Positions 38,472 through 47,295 of a stretch of 64,000 nucleotides of DNA are shown here, one piece after another. Numbering within the stretch: the first letter of the stretch is position 1; each line of letters begins with the position of its first letter. Made by a program: the position numbers and the translations under genes. Source of the DNA: Paenalicyclobacillus mengziensis (GTDB taxonomy: Bacteria > Bacillota > Bacilli > Alicyclobacillales > Alicyclobacillaceae); NCBI RefSeq assembly GCF_017298635.1, contig NZ_CP071182.1:2294001-2358000 (forward strand), in the 5' to 3' direction. The notes beneath the pieces were generated by a model. That model was not told the DNA's origin, searched no databases, and worked only from the letters and a program-made list of their open reading frames with translations.

Positions 38472-39416
38472 TTAAAATGCCAACGCTTCACCTGTAAAAT
38501 CACGGGAGTCGTCCTGCACTGCACCGACGAGGTCGGTGATTTTTGAAATGCCGTTTTTGATGGCGTATTCCTCCAAGTCTTGGATAATTTGCGCCATGCC
38601 CGTTGGATTCACAAAATTATACGTTCCAATCTGAACGGCTGAAGCTCCGGCAAGCATATATTCGATAACGTCTTCGACGCTACATATACCTCCACATCCA
38701 ATGATGGGAATGTTTACTTTTTTGTATGTTTGATAGACCATCCGAACAATGACTGGTTTAATGCATGGCCCCGATAACCCACCCATGACATTTCCGACAC
38801 TCGGTCTTCTTGTAGAAATATTGATTGACATCGCCAGTAAAGTGTTGGCAACAACCAGAGCATCAGCCCCAGCATGTTCGGCAGCCAATCCAATGTCTGC
38901 AACCGCATTCGCATTGGGAGTCAGTTTGGCAAAGATGGGGAGAGAGGTACTTTTTCGGACCAGACTGATGACGCGGTGGGTCTGGTGTGGGTCCATGGCA
39001 TACGAACGTCCATCGTCTTCTAGATTGGGACAGGAGATATTCACCTCCAATGCGTCCACGCCTGGTACGGACACTTGTGCCGCAAGGGCAGCAAAGTCCT
39101 CTGCAGTATCTGCAGAAATACTGACAATCAGTGGGGAAGCAAACTGGGCGTAAAAGGGTACCGAGTTTTTGCAGAGAGCATCGGCTCCCTTGCTCTGAAT
39201 CCCGACAGCGTTAATCATTCCTGCTGTTGTTTCAGCCATTCGTGGTCCTTTATTCCCCATCCGAGGACTCTTTGTTACACTTTTCGTGACGAGTGCCCCA
39301 AGCGTGTTGAGGTCTATGATTTCGGCCATTTCCTCCGCAAAGGTCCCGGATGCAGGCATGATTGGGTTCTTCATCTGAATACCAGCGATGGATACGGACA
39401 GGTCCAACCGGGTCAC
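38472..39416 (-). CDS. pyrD: Dihydroorotate dehydrogenase, class 1B catalytic subunit
   Basis: This 314-residue FMN barrel enzyme has NPIMPASGTF at the N-terminus and the active-site Cys in VNISCPNLEDDGR. It also has KLTPNA, VANT, GGLSGPCIKPV and the phosphate-binding GCGGICSVEDV/ASAVQIGT. It oxidises dihydroorotate (or a related dihydropyrimidine) and passes electrons to PyrK. The GTG start overlaps the pyrK stop by 4 bp. The rest of the pyr operon is absent here. Neighbours are ureide- and amide-degrading genes, so a catabolic role on a dihydropyrimidine is a reasonable alternative. Confidence 0.88.
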   Translation of the reverse strand: MTRLDLSVSIAGIQMKNPIMPASGTFAEEMAEIIDLNTLGALVTKSVTKSPRMGNKGPRMAETTAGMINAVGIQSKGADALCKNSVPFYAQFASPLIVSISADTAEDFAALAAQVSVPGVDALEVNISCPNLEDDGRSYAMDPHQTHRVISLVRKSTSLPIFAKLTPNANAVADIGLAAEHAGADALVVANTLLAMSINISTRRPSVGNVMGGLSGPCIKPVIVRMVYQTYKKVNIPIIGCGGICSVEDVIEYMLAGASAVQIGTYNFVNPTGMAQIIQDLEEYAIKNGISKITDLVGAVQDDSRDFTGEALAF

Positions 39417-40198
39417 AGATTCATCACCTCTTTCAGCGAAAACACCGGTCCATCTTTACATACACGGAGGTTTACAGGGGTGCCATTGTGATTAAATTGC
39501 TTGACGCAACAATAACACATCCCCATGCCACATCCCATGTTTTCCTCTACTGCAACCTGACCAGGTAGGTTGTACTTAAGTGCGAGGGACTGCAGCAGAT
39601 AGGTGAGACGTTTTGAACCGCACGTAAACAGTGCATCTACCTCATGCATCTCAATCAACGCTTCGAGCATAGGATGCACGTCATCTACGCCGCTCGTTCC
39701 TGACTCGTCTGTAACAGTGATGACCTCCGCGCCGCAATCTCGCATGTATGTCGCAGACAAAATGTCAGATTCAGTTCGGGCACTCAGCACTGCGTATACT
39801 TTGACGCCCTGTTCACCGGCAAGCTGTACAAGTGGAGCGAGTGTTGCCAAACCGACCCCTCTTGCTAAGATAAGGATATTTTTCCACTTGGGGTCGAGTG
39901 TAAACCCGTGACCGAGAGGTCCGAACATGTCCAATCTGTCACCTTGCTGCATCTCTCCTAGAAGCTGCGTTCCGGCACCCTTGACGTGATAGAGAAAATG
40001 TATTTCATCTTGTTTGGGCACAATCCGGTAAATACTCATTGGCCGTCGCAACAAGGGCACAAACCCATCTGCACAGCGAAGATGAAAGAATTGTCCCGCT
40101 GTGCAACCTGTTGTGATTCCCGGGGCATGGACGGCGAGATGCTTGTATCTAGAGCTGACCCACTGATTCAACAAGACGGTGCCGTGGTACTGTTGCAT
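39413..40198 (-). CDS. pyrK: Dihydroorotate dehydrogenase electron-transfer subunit
   Basis: This 261-residue FAD and [2Fe-2S] protein has RRPMSIY for flavin binding and ILARGVGLATLAPLVQLAGE for NAD. Cluster ligands are Cys223, Cys228, Cys231 and Cys247 (GCGMGMCYCC then RVCKDGPVF). It transfers electrons from PyrD to NAD+. It is translationally coupled to pyrD by a GTGA overlap. A 3 x 16-bp tandem repeat lies just upstream. Confidence 0.9.
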   Translation of the reverse strand: MQQYHGTVLLNQWVSSRYKHLAVHAPGITTGCTAGQFFHLRCADGFVPLLRRPMSIYRIVPKQDEIHFLYHVKGAGTQLLGEMQQGDRLDMFGPLGHGFTLDPKWKNILILARGVGLATLAPLVQLAGEQGVKVYAVLSARTESDILSATYMRDCGAEVITVTDESGTSGVDDVHPMLEALIEMHEVDALFTCGSKRLTYLLQSLALKYNLPGQVAVEENMGCGMGMCYCCVKQFNHNGTPVNLRVCKDGPVFSLKEVMNL

Positions 40199-40212
40199 AG
40201 AGAACGTCTCCT

Positions 40213-40260
40213 CTGTAAGTGACTACATCTGTAAGTGACTACATCTGTAAGTGACTACCA
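40213..40260. repeat. Three tandem 16-bp repeats upstream of pyrK
   Basis: CTGTAAGTGACTACAT occurs at 40213-40228 and 40229-40244, then at 40245-40260 with the last bases changed to CCA. The array fills the gap between the amidohydrolase stop and the pyrK start. It may be slippage or tandem operator sites. Confidence 0.9.
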
Positions 40261-40271
40261 TAGAATTGCTG

Positions 40272-41528
40272 CTACGAACGGATTGGTTCTGCCAAACGCA
40301 GGATACTGTCGTAAAGGGTCACAACTCCGGCTTGAATATCATCAGCGTTGCTGAACTCCTCAGGATGATGGCTAAGTCCTCCGACGGACGGGATAAAGAC
40401 CATACCGGTTGGACAAAGTGAGGCCATATTCATCGCATCATGTCCTGCGCCGCTCGCCATTTCAACAAATGTAAGCCCGTTCTCTAAACAAGCCTCTCGA
40501 ATCACTTCACGAACAGAAGGGTCCATCAAAACGGGCCATTCGTCCCCGAGTAGATGCGTGTGAATTGTCAAACCCCTGCGCTTTTGCACGGCATCTATCT
40601 TTCTTCGCAGCTCGATTTTCAACCGGTCTTTACTCTCTCCGTGATTACTTCGAAACTCGGCTATCATCTCAACCCTGCCAGGAATCGTGTTGGCGCTGCC
40701 TGGACTAACTTGCAAAAAACCGACCGTCCCTACGGAATAGTTGGTCTGTTCTTGAAGTGCCAAGCGTTCTACTTCAAGTACAATTTCGGCCGCAGCGGCC
40801 AGTGCATCCTTCCGAATGCTCATGTTTGTGGTGCCAGAATGACTCGCCTGTCCCATGACTTCAAGCCGATACCGTGTGGGCGCAGCAATGGAGGTCACGA
40901 CTCCGATTTGAACTTCTTGTGTTTCAAGGAGTGGTCCTTGTTCAATGTGTAGCTCAATGAAGGCCTTTAACTCTGCTGAAGTCCTCTTTGCTTTGCCAAA
41001 ATCGTCGAAGTTTAGTCCCTGGGACCTTACGGCGTCAGGGAAGTACGTACCAGACTTGTCTTTTGCTTGGGCGAGGACATCTAAGTCCAGTTTTCCCGCC
41101 ATGGCTTTACTACCAATCGTTGCTACGCCAAATCTGCTTGATTCTTCTGAAGCGAACACGACGATTTCAACCGGGTGTTTCGTTTGAATGTTGCGACTAT
41201 TCATCATGCGAATGACTTCCAAAGCAGCAAAAACACCCACCGTTCCATCATATCGCCCAGCATTGACAACGGTATCTAGATGAGAACCACAAGCGACCGC
41301 CTGTTCCGATTGGACACCTGGTCTACGGGCGATGACGTTTCCCGCGGAGTCCATTCTCGTTGTCATGCCTTCCTTTTCACATAGACTCATGAATTTTTGT
41401 TTGGCCGTCGTGTCGATGTCGGTATATGCGAGGCGTGTAACCCCTTGCCCCTCAGTGCTGATGGCAGCGTATTCATCGATTAGGGTGAGGACTGATGCCG
41501 CATTGTCGTGATGAAGTGTTTTCGTCAT
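40272..41528 (-). CDS. N-carbamoyl-L-amino-acid hydrolase / allantoate amidohydrolase family (M20)
   Basis: This 418-residue zinc hydrolase has the metal motifs GSHLDTVVNAGRYDGTVGVF, FASEESSRFG and ELHIEQGPLLE. It also has GQASHSGTT and the C-terminal GAGHDAMNMA. Members hydrolyse a carbamoyl or ureido group from N-carbamoyl amino acids, ureidopropionate or allantoate. It lies between pyrK and a PucR regulator. With the allantoinase/hydantoinase-like gene at 47296 it suggests a ureide or dihydropyrimidine route (inference). The three substrates cannot be told apart by eye. Confidence 0.88.
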   Translation of the reverse strand: MTKTLHHDNAASVLTLIDEYAAISTEGQGVTRLAYTDIDTTAKQKFMSLCEKEGMTTRMDSAGNVIARRPGVQSEQAVACGSHLDTVVNAGRYDGTVGVFAALEVIRMMNSRNIQTKHPVEIVVFASEESSRFGVATIGSKAMAGKLDLDVLAQAKDKSGTYFPDAVRSQGLNFDDFGKAKRTSAELKAFIELHIEQGPLLETQEVQIGVVTSIAAPTRYRLEVMGQASHSGTTNMSIRKDALAAAAEIVLEVERLALQEQTNYSVGTVGFLQVSPGSANTIPGRVEMIAEFRSNHGESKDRLKIELRRKIDAVQKRRGLTIHTHLLGDEWPVLMDPSVREVIREACLENGLTFVEMASGAGHDAMNMASLCPTGMVFIPSVGGLSHHPEEFSNADDIQAGVVTLYDSILRLAEPIRS

Positions 41529-41655
41529 ATCGCTTCGCCCCTCTCTAAAACAAGACGTTGTGATACGACTAGTGTATTCGCGAGAGGATATTCTTGGTAT
41601 GTCTGATGAGATAAAAGGATGACCGGAGATTTGTGAGATGCGCTAAAGAGGGATC

Positions 41656-43290
41656 TTATTTATGGCGGAACATGTGCCAAATCTTCAGCCCGAGATGAAG
41701 ATGCAGGCGTCCCTCAGCATCGTTGAGACTAAACTCGGTGATTTCCTCGACACGGCGCAGCCGATATTTCAGTGTATTTGGATGAATATACATTGCACGT
41801 GCGGCATCCTGCACATTGAAGTTATATAAAAAATATAAACGGAGGCTTTCTAACAATTCGGTTCCATGGGTCGAATCATATTCTTCCAGCTTTCCGGATG
41901 TCTCCATATAGAATGTTTTTAGCTCAGACGAATTGGATAGCTCGGAAAGCAATCGGTATACGCCTAAGTCGTCAAAACAGATTACCGTATCCCGCCCGAA
42001 CACCGGTCGACCTAACCGGATTGAAGCATCAGCTTCGATATATCCTTCGCGCAGGCCATCGATGCCAAAATGTGGCCGGGAGACGCCGATGGTGAACGTT
42101 GCATCGGGAAAAGACGCATGAAGTTCAAATTGCACTTTTTGAATCGCGGAAACAAACTTCGTAAAACTTCGTTCTTTGTTTTCCGTTCTATGGAATGGGA
42201 ATAACACGATAAATTTATCACTCCATAAGACGGTAATCGAATCGCCCAGTTCTGTCTCGATGAGTTTTTCAAGGGCGCGCAATCCATGTTGCTTAAAACT
42301 TTGTATCGACACCTCGTTGCGCAATTGATCGTCAATGAGTTTACTAAAATGGTCCATGTCAAATACTGCCGTCGCGTAGTTCAACGAGAAATTCCAGCCG
42401 TATAATCTTGCCTTTTCCGTGATTTCTTCCATAGACCGGATATTCCCAAACAACACCCCAGACATGAAGTCGTTTTTGTACTTCTGTTCCACCTCAATTC
42501 TCGTTTTTGTTCCCAAAAGTTCCAGTGCCAAGAATGGGGCGACTCGCTCTAAGACAGTCAAATCCAACTGCTGAAAGTTGTGGGTGGTTTGCCAACAAGT
42601 CAAACATCCCTCAAGCTCTCCGTTCAGGATGATGGGCGTAACGATACAATCCATGTGCTGTTTATTAAAGACTCGGGTCATCCTCAGAGAATGTTTTGAC
42701 TCTATCAGCGCGTTTCGTTGAGACACTGTCAGAGGAGCAATCTTGCCCTCCCAAGGCACGGGATGTGGTAGATTGACACGGGATTCAAGCGTCACCATGT
42801 TATCCAAAAATTTTTCAACCATGTCAATGATGGACAACATTTCGTGTCCTTCCATGGAAGTTTCTGTTAGCCAAGCGAAGAAATCCTCAATGTTGATTCT
42901 GTTTTTATCCAGTATCCGTCTTGTCAATGGGGTGAGGATATCAAGATAAGCGATTTCTGGGCTGATTTCAATAATCGGGAACGCGTAGCGGTTTGCGGAC
43001 TCGAGGATACATTCTGGGATTCCTTCGAAATACCGGTGAGTCTTGATGGCGAGTGCGGCGGAGCCTTTGTCAACCAATTGCTTGACCAACTGTTTTTGGG
43101 CGTCGGTGTCATCCTTAATAGCGTAGAGACTCGTCAGGATGAAATCGTCACCTTTTAACCAGTGGATGACATCAGGGACCTCCATGACTGTGACGTACTT
43201 AATTTCGCGGTATAAACCGGAGTGGCCTGCAGCAACCCGGCAATTAGCAAGTCCCTCAATCTTCATCGCTTCAAAGACAGTCACATTCAT
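41656..43290 (-). CDS. PucR-family transcriptional regulator
   Basis: This protein of about 544 residues has an N-terminal PucR domain (VTVMEVPDVIHWLKGDDFIL) and a GGDEF-like middle part. The C-terminal helix-turn-helix is FNVQDAARAMYIHPNTLKYR. PucR controls purine/ureide catabolism in Bacillus. This protein lies between the amidohydrolase gene and the divergent MFS-asparaginase operon and probably controls one or both. The ATG at 43290 follows AAGGGG by 7 nt and is preferred over the ATG at 43311. No operator was identified in the 258-bp divergent gap. Confidence 0.87.
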   Translation of the reverse strand: MNVTVFEAMKIEGLANCRVAAGHSGLYREIKYVTVMEVPDVIHWLKGDDFILTSLYAIKDDTDAQKQLVKQLVDKGSAALAIKTHRYFEGIPECILESANRYAFPIIEISPEIAYLDILTPLTRRILDKNRINIEDFFAWLTETSMEGHEMLSIIDMVEKFLDNMVTLESRVNLPHPVPWEGKIAPLTVSQRNALIESKHSLRMTRVFNKQHMDCIVTPIILNGELEGCLTCWQTTHNFQQLDLTVLERVAPFLALELLGTKTRIEVEQKYKNDFMSGVLFGNIRSMEEITEKARLYGWNFSLNYATAVFDMDHFSKLIDDQLRNEVSIQSFKQHGLRALEKLIETELGDSITVLWSDKFIVLFPFHRTENKERSFTKFVSAIQKVQFELHASFPDATFTIGVSRPHFGIDGLREGYIEADASIRLGRPVFGRDTVICFDDLGVYRLLSELSNSSELKTFYMETSGKLEEYDSTHGTELLESLRLYFLYNFNVQDAARAMYIHPNTLKYRLRRVEEITEFSLNDAEGRLHLHLGLKIWHMFRHK

Positions 43291-43548
43291 TGGCAGACCC
43301 CTTGTGTTCATTTTAAGAGCATGTGGATTCCCTCGATTGTCGACACAGTACTCGTTCTATGTGTTGCTGAGAACAAATGCGGGTGCAGCAAAATTGTCGA
43401 ATTCGATAAAGATTTTCGAAACGAAGTCTTATAACATGTGGATAACTGACTTATCTAAATAATCATTATTCTATTTGGGGGGGATAATTTCTGCAACCCA
43501 AGGAAATGTCGCAATCTCTATGAAATTTAGCAAAAAGGGGGAACTAGA

Positions 43549-44790
43549 GTGTCAGAGGTGTCAATTGAGCGAAACTTAGGGCTCGGTGGAGCCCCAGTTG
43601 CGGAGCAACGACGAAATGTCTGGGCTGCCATCTTAGGTTATTTGGCCGACGGATTGGACCAACTCGTCATTTCGTATACACTACCGGCCATCGTTGCCAC
43701 GTTTGCTTTGTCTTCCGTTCAAGCAGGTTCAATCGCAACGGCAACCATGATAGGCACGTGGCTTGGTGCGTATATTTTCGGCTTTCTCGCGGATTATTTT
43801 GGCAGAGTTAAGACGTTTACTTACTCAATTCTGGTATATGCACTCGCAACCGGTATTTCCGCGCTTTCACCCAATTTTGGATTTCTCGAAGTGCTTCGAT
43901 TTTTTGTCGGTATTGGGATTGGCGGTGAATTCGGTATCGGTATGGCACTGGTGACAGAAACCTGGCCAAGTCGATTGCGTGCAAGAGCAGGTTCGTATGT
44001 AGCGGTTGGCTTCAATCTTGGTACCCTCCTGGCGTCGGTTGTGACTCTGCTCGTGATGCCCCATTTTGGCTGGAGAGGGGTCATGGTCGTTGGCGTGTTG
44101 CCGGCCATTATTGCTGTGTGGGCCAGACTGAGGGTCAAGGAGCCCGTTTTGTTTGAAAAGAAACGGGTTAGTGGGGACCGGACGTTTCCGTTGGTATATC
44201 TCTTTAATACCAGTAAACGGGCAAAGGCAACTATCGGTTTGTGGTTTATGACAGCCGTGCAAAACTTTGGATACTACGGAATCATGATATGGATGCCGAC
44301 AGAATTACAAAAGTACCACCACTATAGTTTGGGGAACACAACCCTGTGGGAACTCCTTACGACCGCTGGGATGATTGCCGGAATCTTGATATTTGGTCGC
44401 TTATGCGACCGAATTGGAAGAAAGCCGTCTTATATCACATTATTTATTCTGACGGCCATCATCATTCCAGTCTATTTCTCCATCTCCAATCCCACAGTTG
44501 TGCTGTTTGGCGGCATCATCCTCGGCGCTTTTGTCAACGGTGGCATGGGCGGTTATGGAGCAATTCTGTCCGAGCATTACCCGACAGCAGCCAGGTCAAC
44601 GGCGGAGAACTTCATCTTCGGAACAGGCCGCGGCATCGGTGGTGGTCTTGGACCCCTTTTGATTGGCATCCTCGCCACCAAGATGAGCCTCTTCACGGCC
44701 CTTGGCTTGCTCTTCATTGTGTACCCCTTTGCAGCGATACTAACTTGGATTTTGGTTCCAGAAATGAAAGGTGAGGCGTTACCCGAATAA
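43549..44790 (+). CDS. MFS transporter (organic acid/sugar porter-like)
   Basis: This 413-residue carrier has 12 predicted membrane segments, with FGFLADYFGRVKTFTYSIL as the loop 2-3 motif and GRLCDRIGRKPSYI as its copy in the second half. The GTG start at 43549 follows GGGGGAAC. It opens a rightward operon that continues with asparaginase, PrpD, amidohydrolase and ornithine cyclodeaminase-like genes. It probably imports the compound they degrade. Confidence 0.87.
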   Translation: MSEVSIERNLGLGGAPVAEQRRNVWAAILGYLADGLDQLVISYTLPAIVATFALSSVQAGSIATATMIGTWLGAYIFGFLADYFGRVKTFTYSILVYALATGISALSPNFGFLEVLRFFVGIGIGGEFGIGMALVTETWPSRLRARAGSYVAVGFNLGTLLASVVTLLVMPHFGWRGVMVVGVLPAIIAVWARLRVKEPVLFEKKRVSGDRTFPLVYLFNTSKRAKATIGLWFMTAVQNFGYYGIMIWMPTELQKYHHYSLGNTTLWELLTTAGMIAGILIFGRLCDRIGRKPSYITLFILTAIIIPVYFSISNPTVVLFGGIILGAFVNGGMGGYGAILSEHYPTAARSTAENFIFGTGRGIGGGLGPLLIGILATKMSLFTALGLLFIVYPFAAILTWILVPEMKGEALPE

Positions 44791-44871
44791 ATGGGTAAAG
44801 TTACTTTAAATTGATAAGGATACTCTTAAAATCGTTTTGAGTTTTGGTATCAGAAGGGGAATCAATACGCG

Positions 44872-45858
44872 ATGAAGACTCGCCTACGACTCCTAGCCTG
44901 CGGTGGAACAATCTCTGCAGAAGCGAGTGACAACGGGTTCGCCTTGCCAAAGCGTAGTGGTGAGGACCTCTTAGCTCAGCTTCCCAAAACTGAAGTATCC
45001 GAGATAACGGTCGAGAACTTTAGCAAGGTGCTAAGCAGCCAGTTTACTGTCGATCAAGTTCATCAGTTGGCGCTCAGAATTCGGAATATTATGTCCGAAG
45101 ACCCTCTACTCACGGGTATTGTCGTTACACATGGGACGGGGGCTATGGAGGAGAATGCCTTCATGGCCGACCTTCTCTATGCAGATGAGCGCCCGGTTGT
45201 ATTCACGGGAGCGATGCGGTCAGCTTCCGATCCGTTCTGGGACGGGGCGATGAACCTTGTTAACGCCATCCGCGTCGCATCATCGCCATTGTCAAAAAAT
45301 CGCGGCGTTTTGGTCGCAATGAATGGGACCATACACGCTGCTTCGGACGTGACAAAGACCCACACGACTGCAGTCGATACATTTGATTCCGGAGAATTTG
45401 GCCCACTCGGTTACGTATATCCCGATGGTATCTACTATGCTCGAGACCAATTACACCGCATGAGGTTTCCTGAATTGACGGCTATCGAACCGAAGGTTGA
45501 CCTGATTAAGTTTGTGGTGGGTATGGATGACCGGTTTATCAGAACCTCAGTCGAGTCAGGGGCCAAGGGTATTGTTATTGAGGGCTCAGGGCTCGGAAAT
45601 TTAAATGACAGCCTCATTCAAGGCGTGCGGTATGCGCTCTTACAATCCGTGAAAGTTGTGGTCTGTTCCCGTTCGCCGAAGGGCCGCGTGTACCCAGCTT
45701 ATGGCACAAATACTGGAGCAGAGGCGCTTCGCAAGATGGGATGTATTCTGGCGTCAATGCCTGGTCCAAAAGTTCGGATGTTGCTGATGGTGTTACTCGG
45801 CTTGACGCAGGAGCGGGATGAACTTCAGCAAATTATTGACCCCTTCATAAGTATCTAG
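44872..45858 (+). CDS. L-asparaginase-family protein with altered catalytic triad
   Basis: This 328-residue protein has the first asparaginase signature LLACGGTISAE (Thr13, nucleophile position) and AASDVTKTHTT with the catalytic Lys162. The second signature, normally HGTDT, reads THGTGAMEE. Thr89 is kept, but the Asp that completes the Thr-Lys-Asp triad is Gly90. No signal peptide is present. Activity may be weak or shifted to another amide, such as a non-standard or D-substrate. It is the second gene of the PucR-adjacent operon. Confidence 0.88.
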   Translation: MKTRLRLLACGGTISAEASDNGFALPKRSGEDLLAQLPKTEVSEITVENFSKVLSSQFTVDQVHQLALRIRNIMSEDPLLTGIVVTHGTGAMEENAFMADLLYADERPVVFTGAMRSASDPFWDGAMNLVNAIRVASSPLSKNRGVLVAMNGTIHAASDVTKTHTTAVDTFDSGEFGPLGYVYPDGIYYARDQLHRMRFPELTAIEPKVDLIKFVVGMDDRFIRTSVESGAKGIVIEGSGLGNLNDSLIQGVRYALLQSVKVVVCSRSPKGRVYPAYGTNTGAEALRKMGCILASMPGPKVRMLLMVLLGLTQERDELQQIIDPFISI

Positions 45859-45885
45859 TGTCTAACCGAAGTGGAGGGTGAACCG

Positions 45886-47259
45886 TTGAATGAACTGCTT
45901 GAGGCAACCGAAGCATTGGCTGCTTTTGTGGTTGAACTAGAGAGACCCTTAATTCCGGATGATGTCTGGAATAGGGCAAAATGGATTGTCGCGGACACCA
46001 TCGGTGTAGCCATCCAGGGTGCCGGGGAAGAGGACGTGAAACACCTGGCCAAGCGAATGACGCGTGAAGGGGTCAGTGTGGTTTTTCATCCTGGGTTTAA
46101 AAGAGTTGATTGTAATTCCGCCGCGGTCATCAATGCGGTATCCATATGTTCACAAGAATTGGATGAAGGAACACGACCGACAGGGCATCCGGCTTTGCAC
46201 GTACTGCCAGTCGCACTAGCTTTGGCACAGTCCGTTCATGCGACTGGCACCGAATTTTTAACAAGTTTCATCGCCGGTTACGAATTGCAGTACCGAATTC
46301 AACGATCCGCTGTGCTCCGGCCGAACATCCATCCTCATGGCAACTTGGGGAATATTGGTGCGATAGCTGCAGTGGGCAAGTTGCTCAGGTGGACGAAGCA
46401 ACAACTCGTTGAAGGCATGAATGCGGCAGCAGCGTTTGCGATGGCGACGTCTTGGAAAGCTTGTACCGCGGGAGCCACCATTCGCAACGCATACCCGGCC
46501 GCTACGGCGCAAATGGTGTTGCTAGTGCGTGACTTCGTTGAGTCCGGGTTTACTGGATATGATGGCGCATTAGGAGAGACATACGGGGAACTATTGGGAG
46601 AGTCAATCGACTTCTCGTTGCTGACAAATGGCTTGGGCTCCTCCTTTGGGGTCATGGACAATTACTTCAAATTTCATGCGGCGTGTGCCCTAACGCATCC
46701 TGTGCTCGATGCGGTGATAGACGCGCTTGGCCCACGGATGCAACCAGGAGAATACCCTTGCCTCGTCTCATCCGTCAAATTGGACTTAGCTACGATAGCC
46801 CGCATTGACGTCAGAGTGTTGCCACGCTCCATGCGATTGAGTCAAGTCGCCCATCCGAATCCCCTGTCGTTTAAGTTCTCCATACCATTTGCCGTGGCTA
46901 CTTTGTTGAAGCACGGTGATTCTGGGCCGGCTCGTTTTCGTGCTGATGTTGTCGAAGATGAGGATTTGGTCCGTCTGCAGCAACTCGTTCAAGTGATTCC
47001 GATGCATGAATGGGTGCATCGTTGGCCTTTGGAGCATCCCGCCCTGGTCTCGATAATCCTTAAGGATGGTGCGAGCTTGACCGGGGCATCGAGTAATCCA
47101 TACGGAAGCCAGGCTGGAACGATAAACCAGGCTGATCTCGCTGCAAAATTCAATGCCCTGACAGCCGACCTGTTATCTGCCGACGAACAAGGAGGTCTTT
47201 GGAATCAAGTAATGAACTGTGAAGCGCTGAAAGACATGTCAAATTTTCCTGGGCTCTGA
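45886..47259 (+). CDS. MmgE/PrpD family protein, copy 3
   Basis: This protein of about 457 residues has WIVADTIGVAIQGAGEED at the N-terminus and AVSICSQELDEGTRPTGHPA in place of the usual AH-LD-DDT-HP segment. HPHGNLGNIGAIAAVGKLLR and a family C-terminal domain follow. GGAGGGTGA just before the TTG at 45886 favours that start over a GTG at 45871. It is the third MmgE/PrpD member in this window and differs clearly from the pair at 20.9-23.6 kb. In this operon it probably dehydrates or isomerises an acid released by the amidases (inference). Confidence 0.85.
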   Translation: MNELLEATEALAAFVVELERPLIPDDVWNRAKWIVADTIGVAIQGAGEEDVKHLAKRMTREGVSVVFHPGFKRVDCNSAAVINAVSICSQELDEGTRPTGHPALHVLPVALALAQSVHATGTEFLTSFIAGYELQYRIQRSAVLRPNIHPHGNLGNIGAIAAVGKLLRWTKQQLVEGMNAAAAFAMATSWKACTAGATIRNAYPAATAQMVLLVRDFVESGFTGYDGALGETYGELLGESIDFSLLTNGLGSSFGVMDNYFKFHAACALTHPVLDAVIDALGPRMQPGEYPCLVSSVKLDLATIARIDVRVLPRSMRLSQVAHPNPLSFKFSIPFAVATLLKHGDSGPARFRADVVEDEDLVRLQQLVQVIPMHEWVHRWPLEHPALVSIILKDGASLTGASSNPYGSQAGTINQADLAAKFNALTADLLSADEQGGLWNQVMNCEALKDMSNFPGL

Positions 47260-47295
47260 GTGTAAACATACAACAGGCAGAGATGGAGTGACTCA

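Noticed and set aside
40213..40260. Possible CRISPR-like repeat
   Set aside because: Units are directly abutting without spacers.
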